A DNA stretch of 64,000 nucleotides from assembly GCA_904066235.2 (NCBI GenBank), contig CAJFCV020000001.1:5022001-5086000 (forward strand). The letters are read 5' to 3'. This stretch comes from Bursaphelenchus xylophilus. Lineage: Eukaryota > Nematoda > Chromadorea > Rhabditida > Aphelenchoididae. Within the stretch, counting starts at the first letter, position 1. Each line of letters begins with the position of its first letter. Under the pieces are notes generated by a model. That model saw only the letters and a program-made list of their open reading frames with translations. It had not been told where the DNA came from and searched no databases. Both the position numbers and the translations under genes were made by a program. Shown here one piece after another: positions 1-11,825 of the stretch.

Positions 1-615
1 GCACATTTTTTGATAGAACCTTTCAAAAGCATATAAAAAATTCGACTCTGACTCTTTTTCCAGTGTAGTTAGTGTCCTCTTGTGTAACATAAACCTTTCT
101 ATTTTGGAGGGAGCGTTGATCTCGTTAGCTGACAGTTCCCGCCCTGACATTTGAGCTGTGGACTGTGTAAGACCGGATAATTTAACTGCTGAATTCTGTG
201 TTTGTCGGGATCAAATCCGTATAAAAAGGACGCGGATTTAAAGAGAGGTGAAGGAAAGTAGAAAGTGGGGTTGGGAAAAGTTCAAAGGCTTCGAGATTTT
301 CCTGCGAGGCCAGTCGTATCATTACTCTAATTTTCAACTGTAGATGATTGGAAATTCTCAGTTTTCTTTCAGCCAAAAAAACATTCCGTTAACGCGTTTT
401 CGAAAACGCGTGGGATGAAACATTGCATAGCTTATTCTCAAAGGTTGGTTAACACTTGTGTAAAATTTCATGGCATTTGAGAAAAAACACCCCGAGATAT
501 GATCAAAAAATTGGGTGGAACCAAAAACCTGGGACGCACTGTATGTAGTAACTGGTGTTGGTGGTGACGGTTAAAAATTCCGGCTCATGAACTGTCGATC
601 TTGTTTGTCATCTCT
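1..615. other. Left-edge non-coding DNA with a perfect palindrome
   Basis: I see no convincing coding region. The notable feature is a perfect 20-base palindrome at 392-411 (ACGCGTTTTC followed by its reverse complement). The stretch near 520-548 ends in GCACTGTATG, which resembles the edge of a Tc1-type inverted repeat, but no partner end is visible inside the window. Confidence 0.4.
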
Positions 616-1164
616 TTAATTCGCCACATATCTTTGTTTTTGCAATTTTTCCACTTCTTCTGTGAGCTCCCGAACTTTTTTCCCTGAGGCATTTGCTACG
701 GGCGCCCGTTCACGTTGAAGGTTCAATCGAGACGTAGGAGTCCTTCTTGGAGTCACAGAAGCATTTGTGATGTCAGTTAGAACGTTCTGAAAGCGCAAAG
801 ACCCTTAAAATTCAAAATTTCGAATTTTTTGCCTTTAGGACCCTAATTTTGAACCCAATTTTCTCAAAAAGTACGCGACCAATTTTCGATTTTTCAACGG
901 AATTTGAAAGCCCACATGCGATTCTATGTAATATCTAAAAACAAAACCAATCTATAAGAAAAAACATACCTCATTGATGTAAACACTGAAATTTCCATTT
1001 TTTTGGGTTACTGTAGAATCGGGCTGGTCGACGGCCAATTGCTTCAGGCGCTTTGATTCACGCATTTTCTGGGCCTGCAGATCCCGCTGTCTCTTCCTGT
1101 CTAGGTTGCCATTCCTTAAGGCGTTGATTCCGCTCTCAGATTGCGAGAATAAGTTAAAACTCAT
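616..1164 (-). CDS. Small basic protein with ABBA-like and D-box-like motifs
   Basis: Two coding exons, 1164-970 and 786-616, join in phase 0 (donor GAG|gtatgt, acceptor tttcag) to give about 121 residues. The N-terminal half is rich in Arg and Lys (around 20-45). The splice junction creates the run FSVYINE-NVLTDITN. FSVYINE resembles the ABBA motif (Fx[ILV][FHY]x[DE]) that binds Cdc20/Cdh1, although the acidic residue is one place late. LTDITN resembles the end of a cyclin-type destruction box, but the box lacks its first Arg. A short amphipathic C-terminal stretch (KKVRELTEEVEKLQKQ) could be coiled coil. I do not recognise the gene. An upstream exon cannot be excluded. APC/C-linked function is inference from short motifs only. 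Confidence 0.55.
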
Positions 1165-1771
1165 CTCAAAGAAACTCAAAATTTCACCATTTTTGACTTG
1201 TAACACCCGGGGCTTCTTATAAAATTTTTAAAAATCATGCCCATTGGATAGAGCATTAAAAAAGCTACAATTCCATAGACTCAAAAGTTAAGGTATGGCA
1301 CCTCAATCAAAAGTTATGGACGAAATAAATTACCTTAAAACAGCGGTAAACATTAAAGGCGCCGCCAATTATGGCAGATATTTATTTTTTTTTTCTATCT
1401 TGAGTGAACATTTTTCGATTTGTCTGTTATTCTTCTTTACTTTGTGCAATTTCCGAGATGATTAATACTTTTTCTGCCATGATACGGTAGGATGTTTAAC
1501 GGAGGGAAACAGTTGACCAAACGGACCAGGGAGACACTTGACACGAATTATTTTTTTGATTTTTTGTAGAAGAAAATGGCGTGTTCGAAAACGCGTTTTC
1601 GTAACATTGTTGTTTCGAGAATTTTGACAGTTTCTGGTGAACTTTAATTCCTTATTTTCTACCCAAGTTAACGAATGAATCGAAGTTTTTGTTTCCTTCA
1701 TACCTTTGGCGGGATTAATTGGTTAACAAACTGTCAAAATATACGCTTCGTTTTGTAGAAATTCACCAGTC
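1165..1771. other. Intergenic region with a second palindrome
   Basis: No supported gene. A 16-base palindrome CGAAAACGCGTTTTCG lies at 1586-1601 and shares the core CGAAAACGCG with the palindrome at 392-411. An AG at the end of ttttgtag about 15 bases upstream of the ATG at 1772 could be a splice or trans-splice acceptor for the next gene. Confidence 0.4.
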
Positions 1772-4281
1772 ATGGTCATCAAACGTCCAGAGTCCGCGCC
1801 AGTGGATGTATCCGTTTTGGGGGAACAGCTTCATTTCAAAACTTCTGGGCGATATGCCAAAAATCGATTCTTAAAGGTAAAAAAAATTTTTTTTAATCTC
1901 ATACAGTAAATCAGAGCAAATTAAAACGAAAGTTTTAGGCTGCACTCTCCGAGTCTCAAGCCACTTTTGAGCCGAAGGATCCCAAGAAAAATGGCTTGAC
2001 CACTCCGGTTTTGTTGAATTTGTATCAAAAATGGGGCCGAGGAGGATTTGGAGTGGTCTTGACGGGAAATCTTGTGATAGATCATAATCATCTGGAAACT
2101 GCCGGAAACCAAATCGTCAGTAAAGAGACTTGGAGCGAGGAGAGGGAGAGAGTATTAAAGTATGTTATTTTATACCATAAAATTTGGAGATTAACCAATT
2201 TCTTCTTTGCACAATACTACAGGGTGTTTCAAGAAATTCCCCGGAAAGCAAACGTCGATTTCTCGGCGCTCAGCCACGATATCCAAAAAATTTTTTTTGC
2301 AGTAGAAAGAAGGTTATGGGCGGTTTTTTGCCTAAAAAGATTTTTTCTTCGCCTACGCGGAATGCAGTGCATTCGGCGAAGACTTTTGACCGCTTTTTTG
2401 ACCATCACACTTATCTAAAACGCTTTACTGTGACACTGCAGCATCCGGAAAGTCTTCAGATTTTTTGCACAATGGATCGGGAGGCAGGGTATAACGCTAT
2501 GCGATCCCATTTAGCGACTGCACAGTGCAATGCAGTCGCTGCAATATCGATAAAGTCGAGCCCACCGCGTGAATGTTTGAAACGGCAGGGCAAAGAGAAA
2601 TTGAAACAAAAATTTTTTTGTTGTTTTCTGGTGCACCAAGTTGTTCCGTGATGGCTAGACATCTGCCGAGGCTTGACCACAAAATTTTGTAGGGTATACG
2701 ATACCCGCAGAAAATAGTTGCCAGACAATAAAAATTGTGTTTTACCATTTCTGGTCCGTATCTGAGTTAAGATATGGCGAGCGGCTGCCATACCTTTGCC
2801 GAACGCTTGATAAGCACAAAAATCAGTAAATTATCCGCATTTCAGCCATCAGAAACCACAAAAAAGCGTTTAAGATGTATGTGATGACCAAAAAAGCGAT
2901 CTAAAGTCTTTGCCGAATACACTGCATTCCGCGTCGGCGTAGAAAAAAATCTTTTTAGGCAAAAAACCGCCCATAACCTTCTTTCTACTGCAAAAAAAAT
3001 TTTTTGGATATCGTGACTGAGCGCCGAGAAATCGACGATTGCTTTCCGGGGAATTTCTTGAAACACCCTGTATAATTGTTTGCTTCAGGCAATTAGCGTC
3101 CAATATCAAGCAAGAAGGAACCTTGGCCATTCCTCAGATCAGCCATGCTGGTCGACAAACCCCTGAATTAATCAATCCAACACCCTTTGCCCCATCAGCC
3201 GTCCAACTAGTTGCTGGCAAAGGCGGCAACACTTATGGCCTTCCGATTGCGTTAAGCTTGGAACAAATCCAAACTGAAGTCATCGACCGTTTCGTATTTA
3301 CCGCTGAGAAGTTACATCAAGCCGGATTTGATGGAGTCGAACTTCACGGAGCCCACGGATACCTTCTGGCTTCATTCATTTCTCCTTCTATGAACTTGAG
3401 GACGGATAAGTATGGAGGAAGTGCGGAGAAAAGAGCTCAGATCTTGGTCGATGTTTATAATGCAATCAGGTAAATGTAATTTTAATTTAAAACGCTTTTT
3501 TATAAGTTTTCTAGCCCCACCAGTTAAATTTTTTATTTGTAGAGCCAAGATCCCTGCTTCCACTGGATTTATAATCGGAATCAAACTCAACTCCGTAGAA
3601 TTCCAAAATCACGGCCTGGGAATTGAAGATGCTATCACGACCGCCAAGATTGTTGAGGTAAGCGGAGTTTCCTTGAAAACTTTGTTCCCCGTCTAACCGT
3701 CTCTCATTCCATCAATAAACTTTTAGGCAACCGGCTTTGACTTTATCGAATACTCCGGTGGTAACTACGAGAGTTGGCAGATGGATGTCACCGAATCCAC
3801 CAAGAAGAGAGAAGCCTTCTTTATCAAATTCGCTGAAGCTATCAAGCCTCACCTCAAGAAGACTGTAGTCTATGTAACTGGTGGCTTCCGAACAGCTCCA
3901 GCGATGGTTAAAGCCATCAAAGAGGGCTCAACTGATGGAATTGGCCTTGGTCGTCCTATAACGGCCGAACCCGACCTGCCGAAGAAGATTTTGTCTGGCC
4001 AAGTTTTGGCCGCTCCTTACAATCCCAAGGACGGCGATTTCTTCCAAAGTCATGTAATCTCAACTTCGCAAATGCTTGAAGCCGGCCAACTACCATATTC
4101 CGAATGCCATGGAGATGTTTGCTATGGCATTTTTGATTCAAGCAATGAAAAAGAACTCGAAAATTTCTATCAAGAATTCTTGCCCTACCACAAGGAGAAG
4201 ATCAGAAAGTTGTTGGAAGAGAATATCCCAACTCAAGGCGCGTTTCTTTATAAACCAAAGTATGAAGGTGCTAAATTGTGA
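1772..4281 (+). CDS. Old yellow enzyme-like NADH:flavin oxidoreductase, copy 1
   Basis: Five exons: 1772-1876, 1939-2159, 3089-3469, 3543-3657, 3727-4281, giving 458 residues. The family is an FMN-dependent TIM barrel that reduces activated C=C bonds with NAD(P)H; the physiological substrate here is unknown. Visible motifs are ISHAGRQ (about 126-132), the HGAHGYLL motif with the His195/His198 substrate pair, RTDKYGGSAEKRAQ for FMN contacts, and TGGFRT near the phosphate site. No iron-sulfur or dienoyl-CoA-reductase extension is present. Intron 2 is enlarged to 929 bp by a transposon-like insertion. A poly(A) signal AATAAA lies at 4371-4376. It is convergent with copy 2 at 5594-7248 and shares all intron positions with copies 2 and 3, so the cluster arose by duplication. 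Confidence 0.93.
2220..3070. mobile_element. 851-bp foldback element with Tc1/mariner-like ends
   Basis: The element begins CAGGGTGTTTCAAG and ends with the reverse complement. It is flanked by TA on both sides (2218-2219 and 3071-3072), as in the Tc1/mariner superfamily. The inverted arms are roughly 220 bp each (about 2220-2440 and 2850-3070) and slightly diverged. No transposase is encoded, so it is a non-autonomous element. It lies wholly inside intron 2 of the first old yellow enzyme gene; the other two copies lack it, so insertion followed duplication. Confidence 0.88.
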
Positions 4282-4519
4282 AGAATTCTTGTATAACAGA
4301 TCTAAAAGTAGCCGTTTCAAATTCTTAATCAATGATCCTCATTAGTCATGTAATGTATATTTTTCAATACAATAAAACGTACCGACGTTTACTGATTTCG
4401 ATGTTTCTTGCAGCATTGGTTCAGGTTTATGTGTTAGCATAAATGAGCGGGGTTGATTTTGTATGTAGACAGCTTATCTGATCTTTAGAATGTGGGTTCC
4501 CCCGGTTCATCTGGGCTGG

Positions 4520-4965
4520 CCCTGTTGGTGGTCACAGGAGTTGATGCACGTGGGGTGTTGGTGGAGTTGGCTGGTAATCCATTCGTCCAGGCACATCTGG
4601 TGGAATAGATGGCCGCAGTATGTGCGCATTACTGGCCAACTGTCTCCGGTGAGGCAATGGTCCTCTTGCACTCTGGAGTACTGGGCTCATGGACGTCCCA
4701 GAAGTCATAGGAGCGGGACCCTCGGGCGCATAGAGAAGTGCGATGTCATCCTTGGAAGTGGAGACACGTTTTGCGGCTGGGTCATCAGAAAAAGTCGTGT
4801 CGGCGCAGGCAATTTGCGCACCGGTCGCCAAAAAGCTGGCGGCGGACCGTGCGATCTACAGCTACTGTGCAGTCCAGCAGATTATGGTCGGGCGAGTTGC
4901 AGTATGCGCAAGGCCGCCTTCCAATTATTCTTCTACCTGGTGGAGATGGAGGTGGTGGTTGAGTG
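4520..4965 (-). pseudogene. Decayed gag-like zinc-knuckle fragment with RING-H2-like part
   Basis: On the minus strand, 4963-4785 reads as a proline-rich stretch followed by a CCHC zinc knuckle (CAYCNSPDHNLLDC, spacing C-x2-C-x4-H-x4-C) and a second partial knuckle (RCANCLRRHDFF), then a stop. This order resembles gag regions of BEL/Pao-type retroelements. After frame changes, 4690-4530 reads as a RING-H2-like piece (YCGHLFHQMCLDEWI followed by PTCINSC), with the first Cys pair not clear. No intact reading frame spans the region, so it is a relic. The retroelement class is inference, and whether both parts belong to one element is uncertain. Confidence 0.5.
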
Positions 4966-5593
4966 TTGGGCTAAATTCAACAGGAGACTGATTTTAATAT
5001 ATTTATTACAGCATTGCTATAGCGTAAATGGGCGGGATTAGACAGGGTGTCCTAAGGCTGGGCTAGGGAGGTTGTGCCCGGCCCTACAACACCTCATAAG
5101 CACGATAATTAAGCATGAGGAAGGGAATAAATGCCTCGTTCTTACTCAGGCGTTTGCACGGGCGAGGGTGATTAAGGGGCAGGGAGCGATGAATGTTAGG
5201 CAATAAAGCGATTCTTGGCCAAAATTAATCATCCGATCGGCCCATTGGAATGATTACAACAAGGAAAGTTTTCAAGGGAATACAGACTCTTCTAATAAAG
5301 CTATAAATTTTGCATGCCTGCGTTTAAGAATCTATAAGTCAACGGTGTTCTTAGCGATATAAATATAGCACGCACATAGATCTCGTCGATTACTTTTTTT
5401 GGCCTCGATCCAATCCGCCTTGCCCATGTAAAAAGCTTTGATCTTAGCCTTGCTGGCGAATGGGACAAGAATATAATCATAGCTATAGTAGAAAGATTTT
5501 TATTCATTTATTATATGCCATTTAAATTATGTGAGAGTAATCAGTGGAAGTGACTGAGGAATTAGAGAGATTTTTGGAATCTAAAATAATTTT
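4966..5593. other. Non-coding spacer between copies 1 and 2
   Basis: No supported gene. The short reading frames have no recognisable domains. Confidence 0.35.
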
Positions 5594-7248
5594 TTACAAT
5601 TTAGCGCCTTGATACCTTGGTTTGTAAAGTAAAGCGCCTTGAGTTGGAATGTTCTCTTCCACCAATTTTCTAATCTTCTCTTTGTAATAGGCCAAGAATT
5701 CCTGATAGAAATTCTTGAGCTCTTCTTCATCGCTTGCATCAAAGATGCCGTAACAAACATCTCCATGGCATTCGGAGTATGGCAGTTGTCCAGCTTCGAG
5801 CATTTGAGAAGCCGCGATTCCGTGGGTTTGCATAAAATCATATTCCAATGAATTGTATGGGGCAGCCAATACTTGTCCGGATAAAATCTTCTTGGGCAGG
5901 TCAGGTTCGGCCGTTATGGGACGGCCAAGGCCAATTCCATCAGTTGAGCCTTCTTTGATGGCTTTTACCATCGCTGCGGCTGTTCGGAAGCCACCAGTTA
6001 CATAGACTACCGTCTTCTTGAGGTGAGGCTTGATAGCTTCAGCGAATTTGATAAAGAAGGCTTCTCTCTTCTTGGTGGATTCGGTGACATCCATCTGCCA
6101 ACTCTCGTAGTTACCACCGGAGTATTCGATAAAGTCAAAGCCGGTTGCCTAAAAGTTTATTGATGGAATGAGAGAGAGTTAGACGGGGAACAAAGTTTTT
6201 AGGGAAATTCTGCTTACCTCAACAATCTTGGCGGTTGTGATAGCATCTTCAATTCCCAGGCCGTGATTTTGGAATTCTACGGAGTTGAGTTTGATTCCGA
6301 TTATAAATCCAGTAGAAGCAGGGATCTTGGCTCTGCAAATGAGAAAAATTAACTTGTGGAATAGAAAACTTATAAAAAATCGTTTTTAGTCAAAATTACA
6401 CTTACCTAATCGCATTATAAAGATCGACCAAGATCTGGGCTCTTTTCTCCGCACTCCCTCCATACTTATCCGTCCTCAAGTTCGTAGAAGGAGAAATGAA
6501 TGAAGCCAGGAGGTATCCATGAGCTCCATGAAGTTGGATCCCATCGAATCCGGCCTGGTATAACTTCTCAGCGGTAAAAACGAAACGGTCGATGACTTCA
6601 GTTTGTATCTGCTCTAAAGTCAACGCAATTGGAGGACCATAAGTGTTGCCCGCTTTCTCCGCCTGAAGGTGGACGGCCGACGGCGCAAAAGGAGTTGGAT
6701 TGACAGACTTTGGAGTTTGACGACCGGCGTGGCCAACTTGGGGAACGGCCAAAGTACCTTCCTGTTTGATCTCTGAAGCCAGCTGTCTGAAATTGAAAAA
6801 TTTATATTGCGCTAGGAAAGTGTGACGTCATAAAAGGTTGATGCGAAAATCAACTTGCTTGAGTAATCTCTCTTTCTCATCGCTCCAGGTCTCCTTGCTG
6901 ACAATATGATTACCGGCAGTCTCCAGATGGTTATGCTCAATCATAACGTTCCCCGTCAAGACCACTCCAAATCCTCCTCGAGCCCATTTTTGATACAAAT
7001 TCAACAAAACCGGAGTCGTAAGGCCGTTTTTCTTCGGATCCTTCGGCTCAAATGTGGCTTGAGACTCGGAGAGTGCAGCCTAAATTTTTATTTTAATTTG
7101 CTCTGATTTACTGTATGACATTTAAAACTCATTCATTTTTTACCTTCAAGAATCGATTTTTGGCATATCGGCCAGAAGTTTTGAAATGAAGTTGTTCTCC
7201 CAAAATGGAGACATCCACTGGCTCGGCATCAACACGTTTAACAACCAT
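5594..7248 (-). CDS. Old yellow enzyme-like NADH:flavin oxidoreductase, copy 2
   Basis: Five exons on the minus strand: 7248-7144, 7079-6859, 6786-6406, 6332-6218, 6148-5594, giving 458 residues with the same exon phases as copy 1. The motifs VGHAGRQ, LHGAHGYLL and KYGGSAEKRAQ mark the FMN-binding barrel. Intron 2 has a GC donor (AA|gcaagt) in place of GT; the reading frame requires this position. An acceptor-like AAATTTGCAG lies 4 bases before the ATG, consistent with trans-splicing. Exon 4, intron 4 and the first part of exon 5 are almost identical in DNA to copy 1, while exon 3 is clearly more diverged. That suggests recent gene conversion. The copies are tail to tail. Confidence 0.93.
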
Positions 7249-8363
7249 TTCCTGCAAATTTCTAAAAAAATGAAGTCTGATTTCCAGCAATTTCTTTAGC
7301 AAAAAAGTGTAAATATGTAATCGCGTCCAAAAGAAGTCTGAAGAAAGGCATTCTTTGAGCGCCCTTCAAAGTACACGATTTATATTTGCAATTTGCGCTG
7401 AAATAAGGAAATAAAGGGTAACCGGAATACGGCAAAATTCCCGAAAAAGGTTTTCCAAACACTGAACATACGGGCATTAATATGGCCATAAATTGCGGGG
7501 GGAATTGGTGATCAAAAACTGCTGAAAACATGAGGAAACAAAAAGGAAAGGAAACGAACTTTCTGGACGTGAGAATTTAATAAAAATTGGAAGAGATTTT
7601 TCCTGTGATAAGCGGAGAGAACAGAAAAATTATGTTGACTTTAAAGTTGATGTGATACGTACAAACGTAGATTTTGATGAGAATTGCAATTTCGAGAGAC
7701 TTGTCTTTCGTTTCTTCATAGGTTTTATGTCTAAAACAACTAAAAATATCTCTCAAAGATAACCTTTTGTCATGTATAACTGTAAAACAAATTAAGTGGA
7801 GCGCCATCTTTCCTACGCCCTATGTCGTCTTTTTACACTAGGTCTATAACTTTACTCATCTCCTAATCTTTAAGTATTGAGACTCAACTCTCTGTTCAGC
7901 ACCTGAATAAATATAAATAAGCCTTGCAATTCCCCAAATTCCCCATCCCTTTATATACCCTTCAAAACTCCGAAAAGAAAGCATAAAACTCAGTTATTAC
8001 GTTGTCTACTCCTCCCATCCAAAGCCCAGCCAGTACGTTGAATACTTTCCGCAAGACAAATAGTCAGCTAACGATCGGAACAAACGCTTCGCACAATTCA
8101 AGGCTTTTCTCCTCCGATTTGTAGTTTTGCATTCATCTTCTTTGATATAAAAGCACAAAAGGTGGAGTGTTATCGCTACAAACTCGACGAGGGGGGCTGA
8201 TCGGCTAGAACGGGTACGAACTACACGTTATAGCGATCAAACGGCTGTAAACTTATTTGTTTTTGTCTTTATTTATCTTCAATTCAATGTTACGAAAATA
8301 CAGAAGCAATACATGTTTCACAAAATCTCCAACCTCACTTAAAAGTATCCAAATTTAAACAAT
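7249..8363. other. Intergenic region between copies 2 and 3
   Basis: No coding region is supported. The segment 8170-8245 is GC-richer than its surroundings and contains ATCGCTA and TAGCGAT about 60 bases apart, which could pair, but I see no RNA family here. Upstream control elements of copy 2 probably lie near 7250-7600. Confidence 0.3.
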
Positions 8364-10037
8364 TTACAATTTAGACTCCTTTAGATACCTGGGTTTGTAA
8401 AGAAAAGACCCTCTGATCGGCTCGCCATACTCTTTCAATCTTCTCACGGCCTCGGCATTGTGTATCTTAAACTCCTTATTGTAGATCTCCAGCTCTCTTT
8501 CGTCACTCTGATCCATAATTCCATAGCACGGATCTCCATGACATTTCGAATACGGTAGTTGTCCCGCCTGAGCCATTTGAGATGACGTAATTTGAGCGCC
8601 GCCAAAGAAATCATAGTCCAATGGATTGAACGCAGCCGAAGTCACTTGGCCAGTCAAGATTTTCTTCGGCAAATCTGGCTCAGCGGTGATTGGTCGACCA
8701 AGCCCAATCCCATCAGTGGAGCCCTCTTTGACGGCCTTAACCATCGCTGGAGCTGTCCGGAAACCGCCCGTTACGTAGACTACCGTATTCTTGAGATGGG
8801 GCTTGATGGCTTCGGCGAATTGGATAAAGAATCCTTCTCTTTTCTTGGTCGATTCGTTCACATCCATCTGCCAGTTCTCATAGTTTCCACCGGAGAATTC
8901 GATAAAGTCAAAACCGGTAGCCTGGAAATTTTGAATTCAGTGGGAAGGAAAGTAATAAAAAACTTTAATTAAAAAAATTGCGTTAGCTATAATAAGTTCT
9001 GAAAGTTTCGCTTACCTCAACAATCCTAGCGGTCGTAATCGCATCTTCCAAACCCAGGCCGTGACTTTGGAATTCGACGGAGTTCAGCTTGATTCCAATT
9101 ACAAATCCGGTAGAAGCCGGGATCTTTTCTCTAAAATAAGAGTCAGTTTTTACTCCAAATCTCACCTAATGGCATTATAAACATCAACCACAATCTGAGC
9201 CCTCTTCTCGGCACTTCCTCCATATTTATCTGTCCTTTGATTAGTTGTCGGCGAAATAAATGAAGCCAGCAGATATCCGTGAGCTCCATGAAGTTGAATC
9301 CCGTCAAATCCGGCTTCATAAAACTTGACGGCCGCGTAAACGAACCGATCGATAACTTCGGTTTGGATTTGTTCTAGGGTCAGCGGAACCGGCACTCCAT
9401 AAGTGTTACCGCGTTTTTTGACTGGCAGTTGGACGGATGAGGGGGCAAAAGGAGTTGGGTTTACAGCAAAGGGAGTTTGACGACCAGCATGGCCAACTTG
9501 GACAATTGCCAAGGTATTTTCTGCTTTCATATCGTCGGCAAGCTCTCTAAAACACGACTTTTTCGTTTTGGATCTGACATATTCGTTTGAAGCTAGCGGG
9601 CGCTGTAAAGCAAAAGCTAAAATCTGCAGGGATAAAAGCCCGACTTACTTGAGTCCTCTCTTCTTCTCATCACTCCAACTCTCCTTGCTGACAACATGAT
9701 TTCCGACCTGTTCCAGATGAGTATGTTCAATCATGATATTCCCAGTCAGGACAACTCCAAATCCTCCATGAGCCCATTTTTGATACAGGTTAATCAAGCT
9801 TGTGGTTGTAATTCCAACTTTCTTGGGATCCTTTGGGTCCCATGTTGCTAGAGCTTCGGATAACGCCGCCTAAATTTTATGGTAAAAGACGGTACATAAT
9901 CATTTTCAATGTTAATTTTTGCCTATTTTTACCTTTAAAAACCGATTCTTCGCGTATCGTCCAGAAGTTTTGAAATGAAGTTGTTCCTTGAGGATAGAGA
10001 CATCCACTGGATCGGCTTCCCAACGCTTCACAACCAT
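8364..10037 (-). CDS. Old yellow enzyme-like NADH:flavin oxidoreductase, copy 3
   Basis: Five exons: 10037-9933, 9869-9649, 9546-9166, 9130-9016, 8921-8364, giving 459 residues. Intron positions and phases match copies 1 and 2 exactly, but introns and third positions are more diverged, so this is the older paralogue. All FMN-barrel motifs are kept (VGHAGRQ, LHGAHGYLL, KYGGSAEKRAQ, VTGGFRT). The C-terminal segment differs most from the other copies and carries one extra codon. All three should be active flavoproteins; the physiological substrate cannot be read from the sequence. Confidence 0.93.
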
Positions 10038-11576
10038 GATTACTGTCAGCTAACTAAAATTTCTGTTTCTCCAAAAAAAAATAACGCAAAACTAAGCAGA
10101 ATTGCAAGATCAGAGTATGAGATACGTTTCGAAAAAGAGCTCAGTGAACTGAGATAATGAAGGAAACAAGATGCATCATTGTGTAAAAAGAAGTGATTCA
10201 AACCGTTTTTGACAAGGGCACCCAAACTATAACTGTCTAATGAAAAACAAAGTGCGCTTTTGCAAAAAAAGCCATATCAGCGAGATGAAATAATTCCCAA
10301 AAAAATTGTTTTTAAATCATTATCAGCCCATGTAACGTTCTTATAGCTTATATTCGGACAGAAAACACGGAACTTTTCTTGATACTTCTATTGGGTTGAA
10401 CGCGTAAGAGAAGTCTTTTCCAATGTTTGTAATGCCCATAACATGGACTAGGCCAAGTGGAGAACTTCTAAATACTCCGCCCATTCTTATAATGACTTAG
10501 ATATTGGACATGGTTATTCGTCAACCATTTTAGGATTTTTAGTTGCCACTTTTTATGGCCATAAATGGCGGACCCATTTGATATTAGGTAAAGGCCCAGT
10601 AAAAAAAGTTTAAGACTAAAAATATGACTTCGAAATATGTATATTATTGAGAGCCTTAACGTTGAAATTTGACCTGCAAATGTAGCGTCAGAACCATCGA
10701 TATTTTGCGCAATAGTTGCCTAGACTTGAGTTAACCCCAATTTAAAAGAAAACTACTTCAACATCCAATGATGATTTAGCGAATTTGCGCGACCTCCGTT
10801 AACTGGCTTATTACATTACTATTTACATATTGATAACTTTGCTGTCAAAGAAGTCACAAAAAGCCCTAACTTTTGGTGAAACTTGGCCAAAATCAAAGAT
10901 CTTCTCAATCAGACATCTCTGAATTCACCAACTTCAACTTTTTGTGGACTACAACGCTTTTATAGGCGTGTCTGAAGCTGATAAGATGGCAAAGACACAA
11001 CGTATCATCTCTACATTTACTAGTATGTGTCATGTTTTGTTATACGCACCAATTATACCTTGTCCAAAGTCATCGCAGTCCGGACTGTTTGCCCTTTTGA
11101 TTGTTTTCCGAGTCTTGTTTTGTTGTAAAACACCAGGGAGCATGCAAAATAGAAATATTCGCAATGATGCAACGAGATGACCGTCAAATTGTAAAGTCGG
11201 TTGTTTTTGTATTCCCGGAAGTCACAGAGTCACAATTAGTCACTACAAAGTATAGAAGGAAACCCCGCCGACTAAAAGTGATCCGTTTCTCAAAAAAAGT
11301 TGTAGCCTGTCATCGTAAGAGGGATCATCGTTTTCTTCGTTTCACAACGTTGATCAAACACATTTGAACATACTTGGTAAATAACCGTTTGTTCGAACAA
11401 ATAGACTCATCAACAAATGTATAAAAATGAATTTAAATTTATGCGGCTCTACATTTGACCTTCAACGTAAACGAGGTTTTGGGAGAAATCTCATAGTCGA
11501 GACTATACTTGACCGTCTTTCCTCATTTTCCATGCTCTATCGCACGCAAAGCCGTTGAATATCTCCGTCATTCATA
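10038..11576. other. Intergenic region, no gene seen
   Basis: This AT-rich stretch upstream of copy 3 holds only short reading frames without codon-use or domain support. It should include the 5' control region of copy 3. Confidence 0.35.
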
Positions 11577-11825
11577 CAGTGAGACCTGATCCAGTGGAAA
11601 AAAACGTATCCGCATCCGGGAAGTATCAAAAATGTGGCAAAATGCCTCCCTCTCCAGGCGAAAAAAAACTCCGATTTCAAAAGCGCGCCCGCTCTTTTTG
11701 TCAGGGAAATGGCGCGGCCTTCAAAATGAAGTTTTTTCACTTGGAAAGGGAAGCATTTTGCCACATTTTTGATCCTTCCCAGATGCAAAACGGTACGTTT
11801 TTTGCCATTTGATCAGGTCCCACTG
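11577..11825. mobile_element. 249-bp MITE with CAGTGAGACC ends
   Basis: The element starts CAGTGAGACCTGATC and ends GATCAGGTCCCACTG. It is flanked by TA at 11575-11576 and 11826-11827. The arms, including the stretch around ATGTGGCAAAATGC, are nearly complementary across the whole element, so the transcript would fold into a long hairpin. No protein is encoded. The TA duplication points to a Tc1/mariner-type source. Confidence 0.88.

Noticed and set aside
2184..2651. 155-codon frame in the first old yellow enzyme intron
   Set aside because: It lies within the inverted-repeat element, and the opposite arm gives the same peptide antisense; the element is non-coding.
4490..5041. 183-codon reading frame on the plus strand
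   Set aside because: It is the antisense of the zinc-knuckle relic, rich in Trp and Arg from reversed codons, with no domain.
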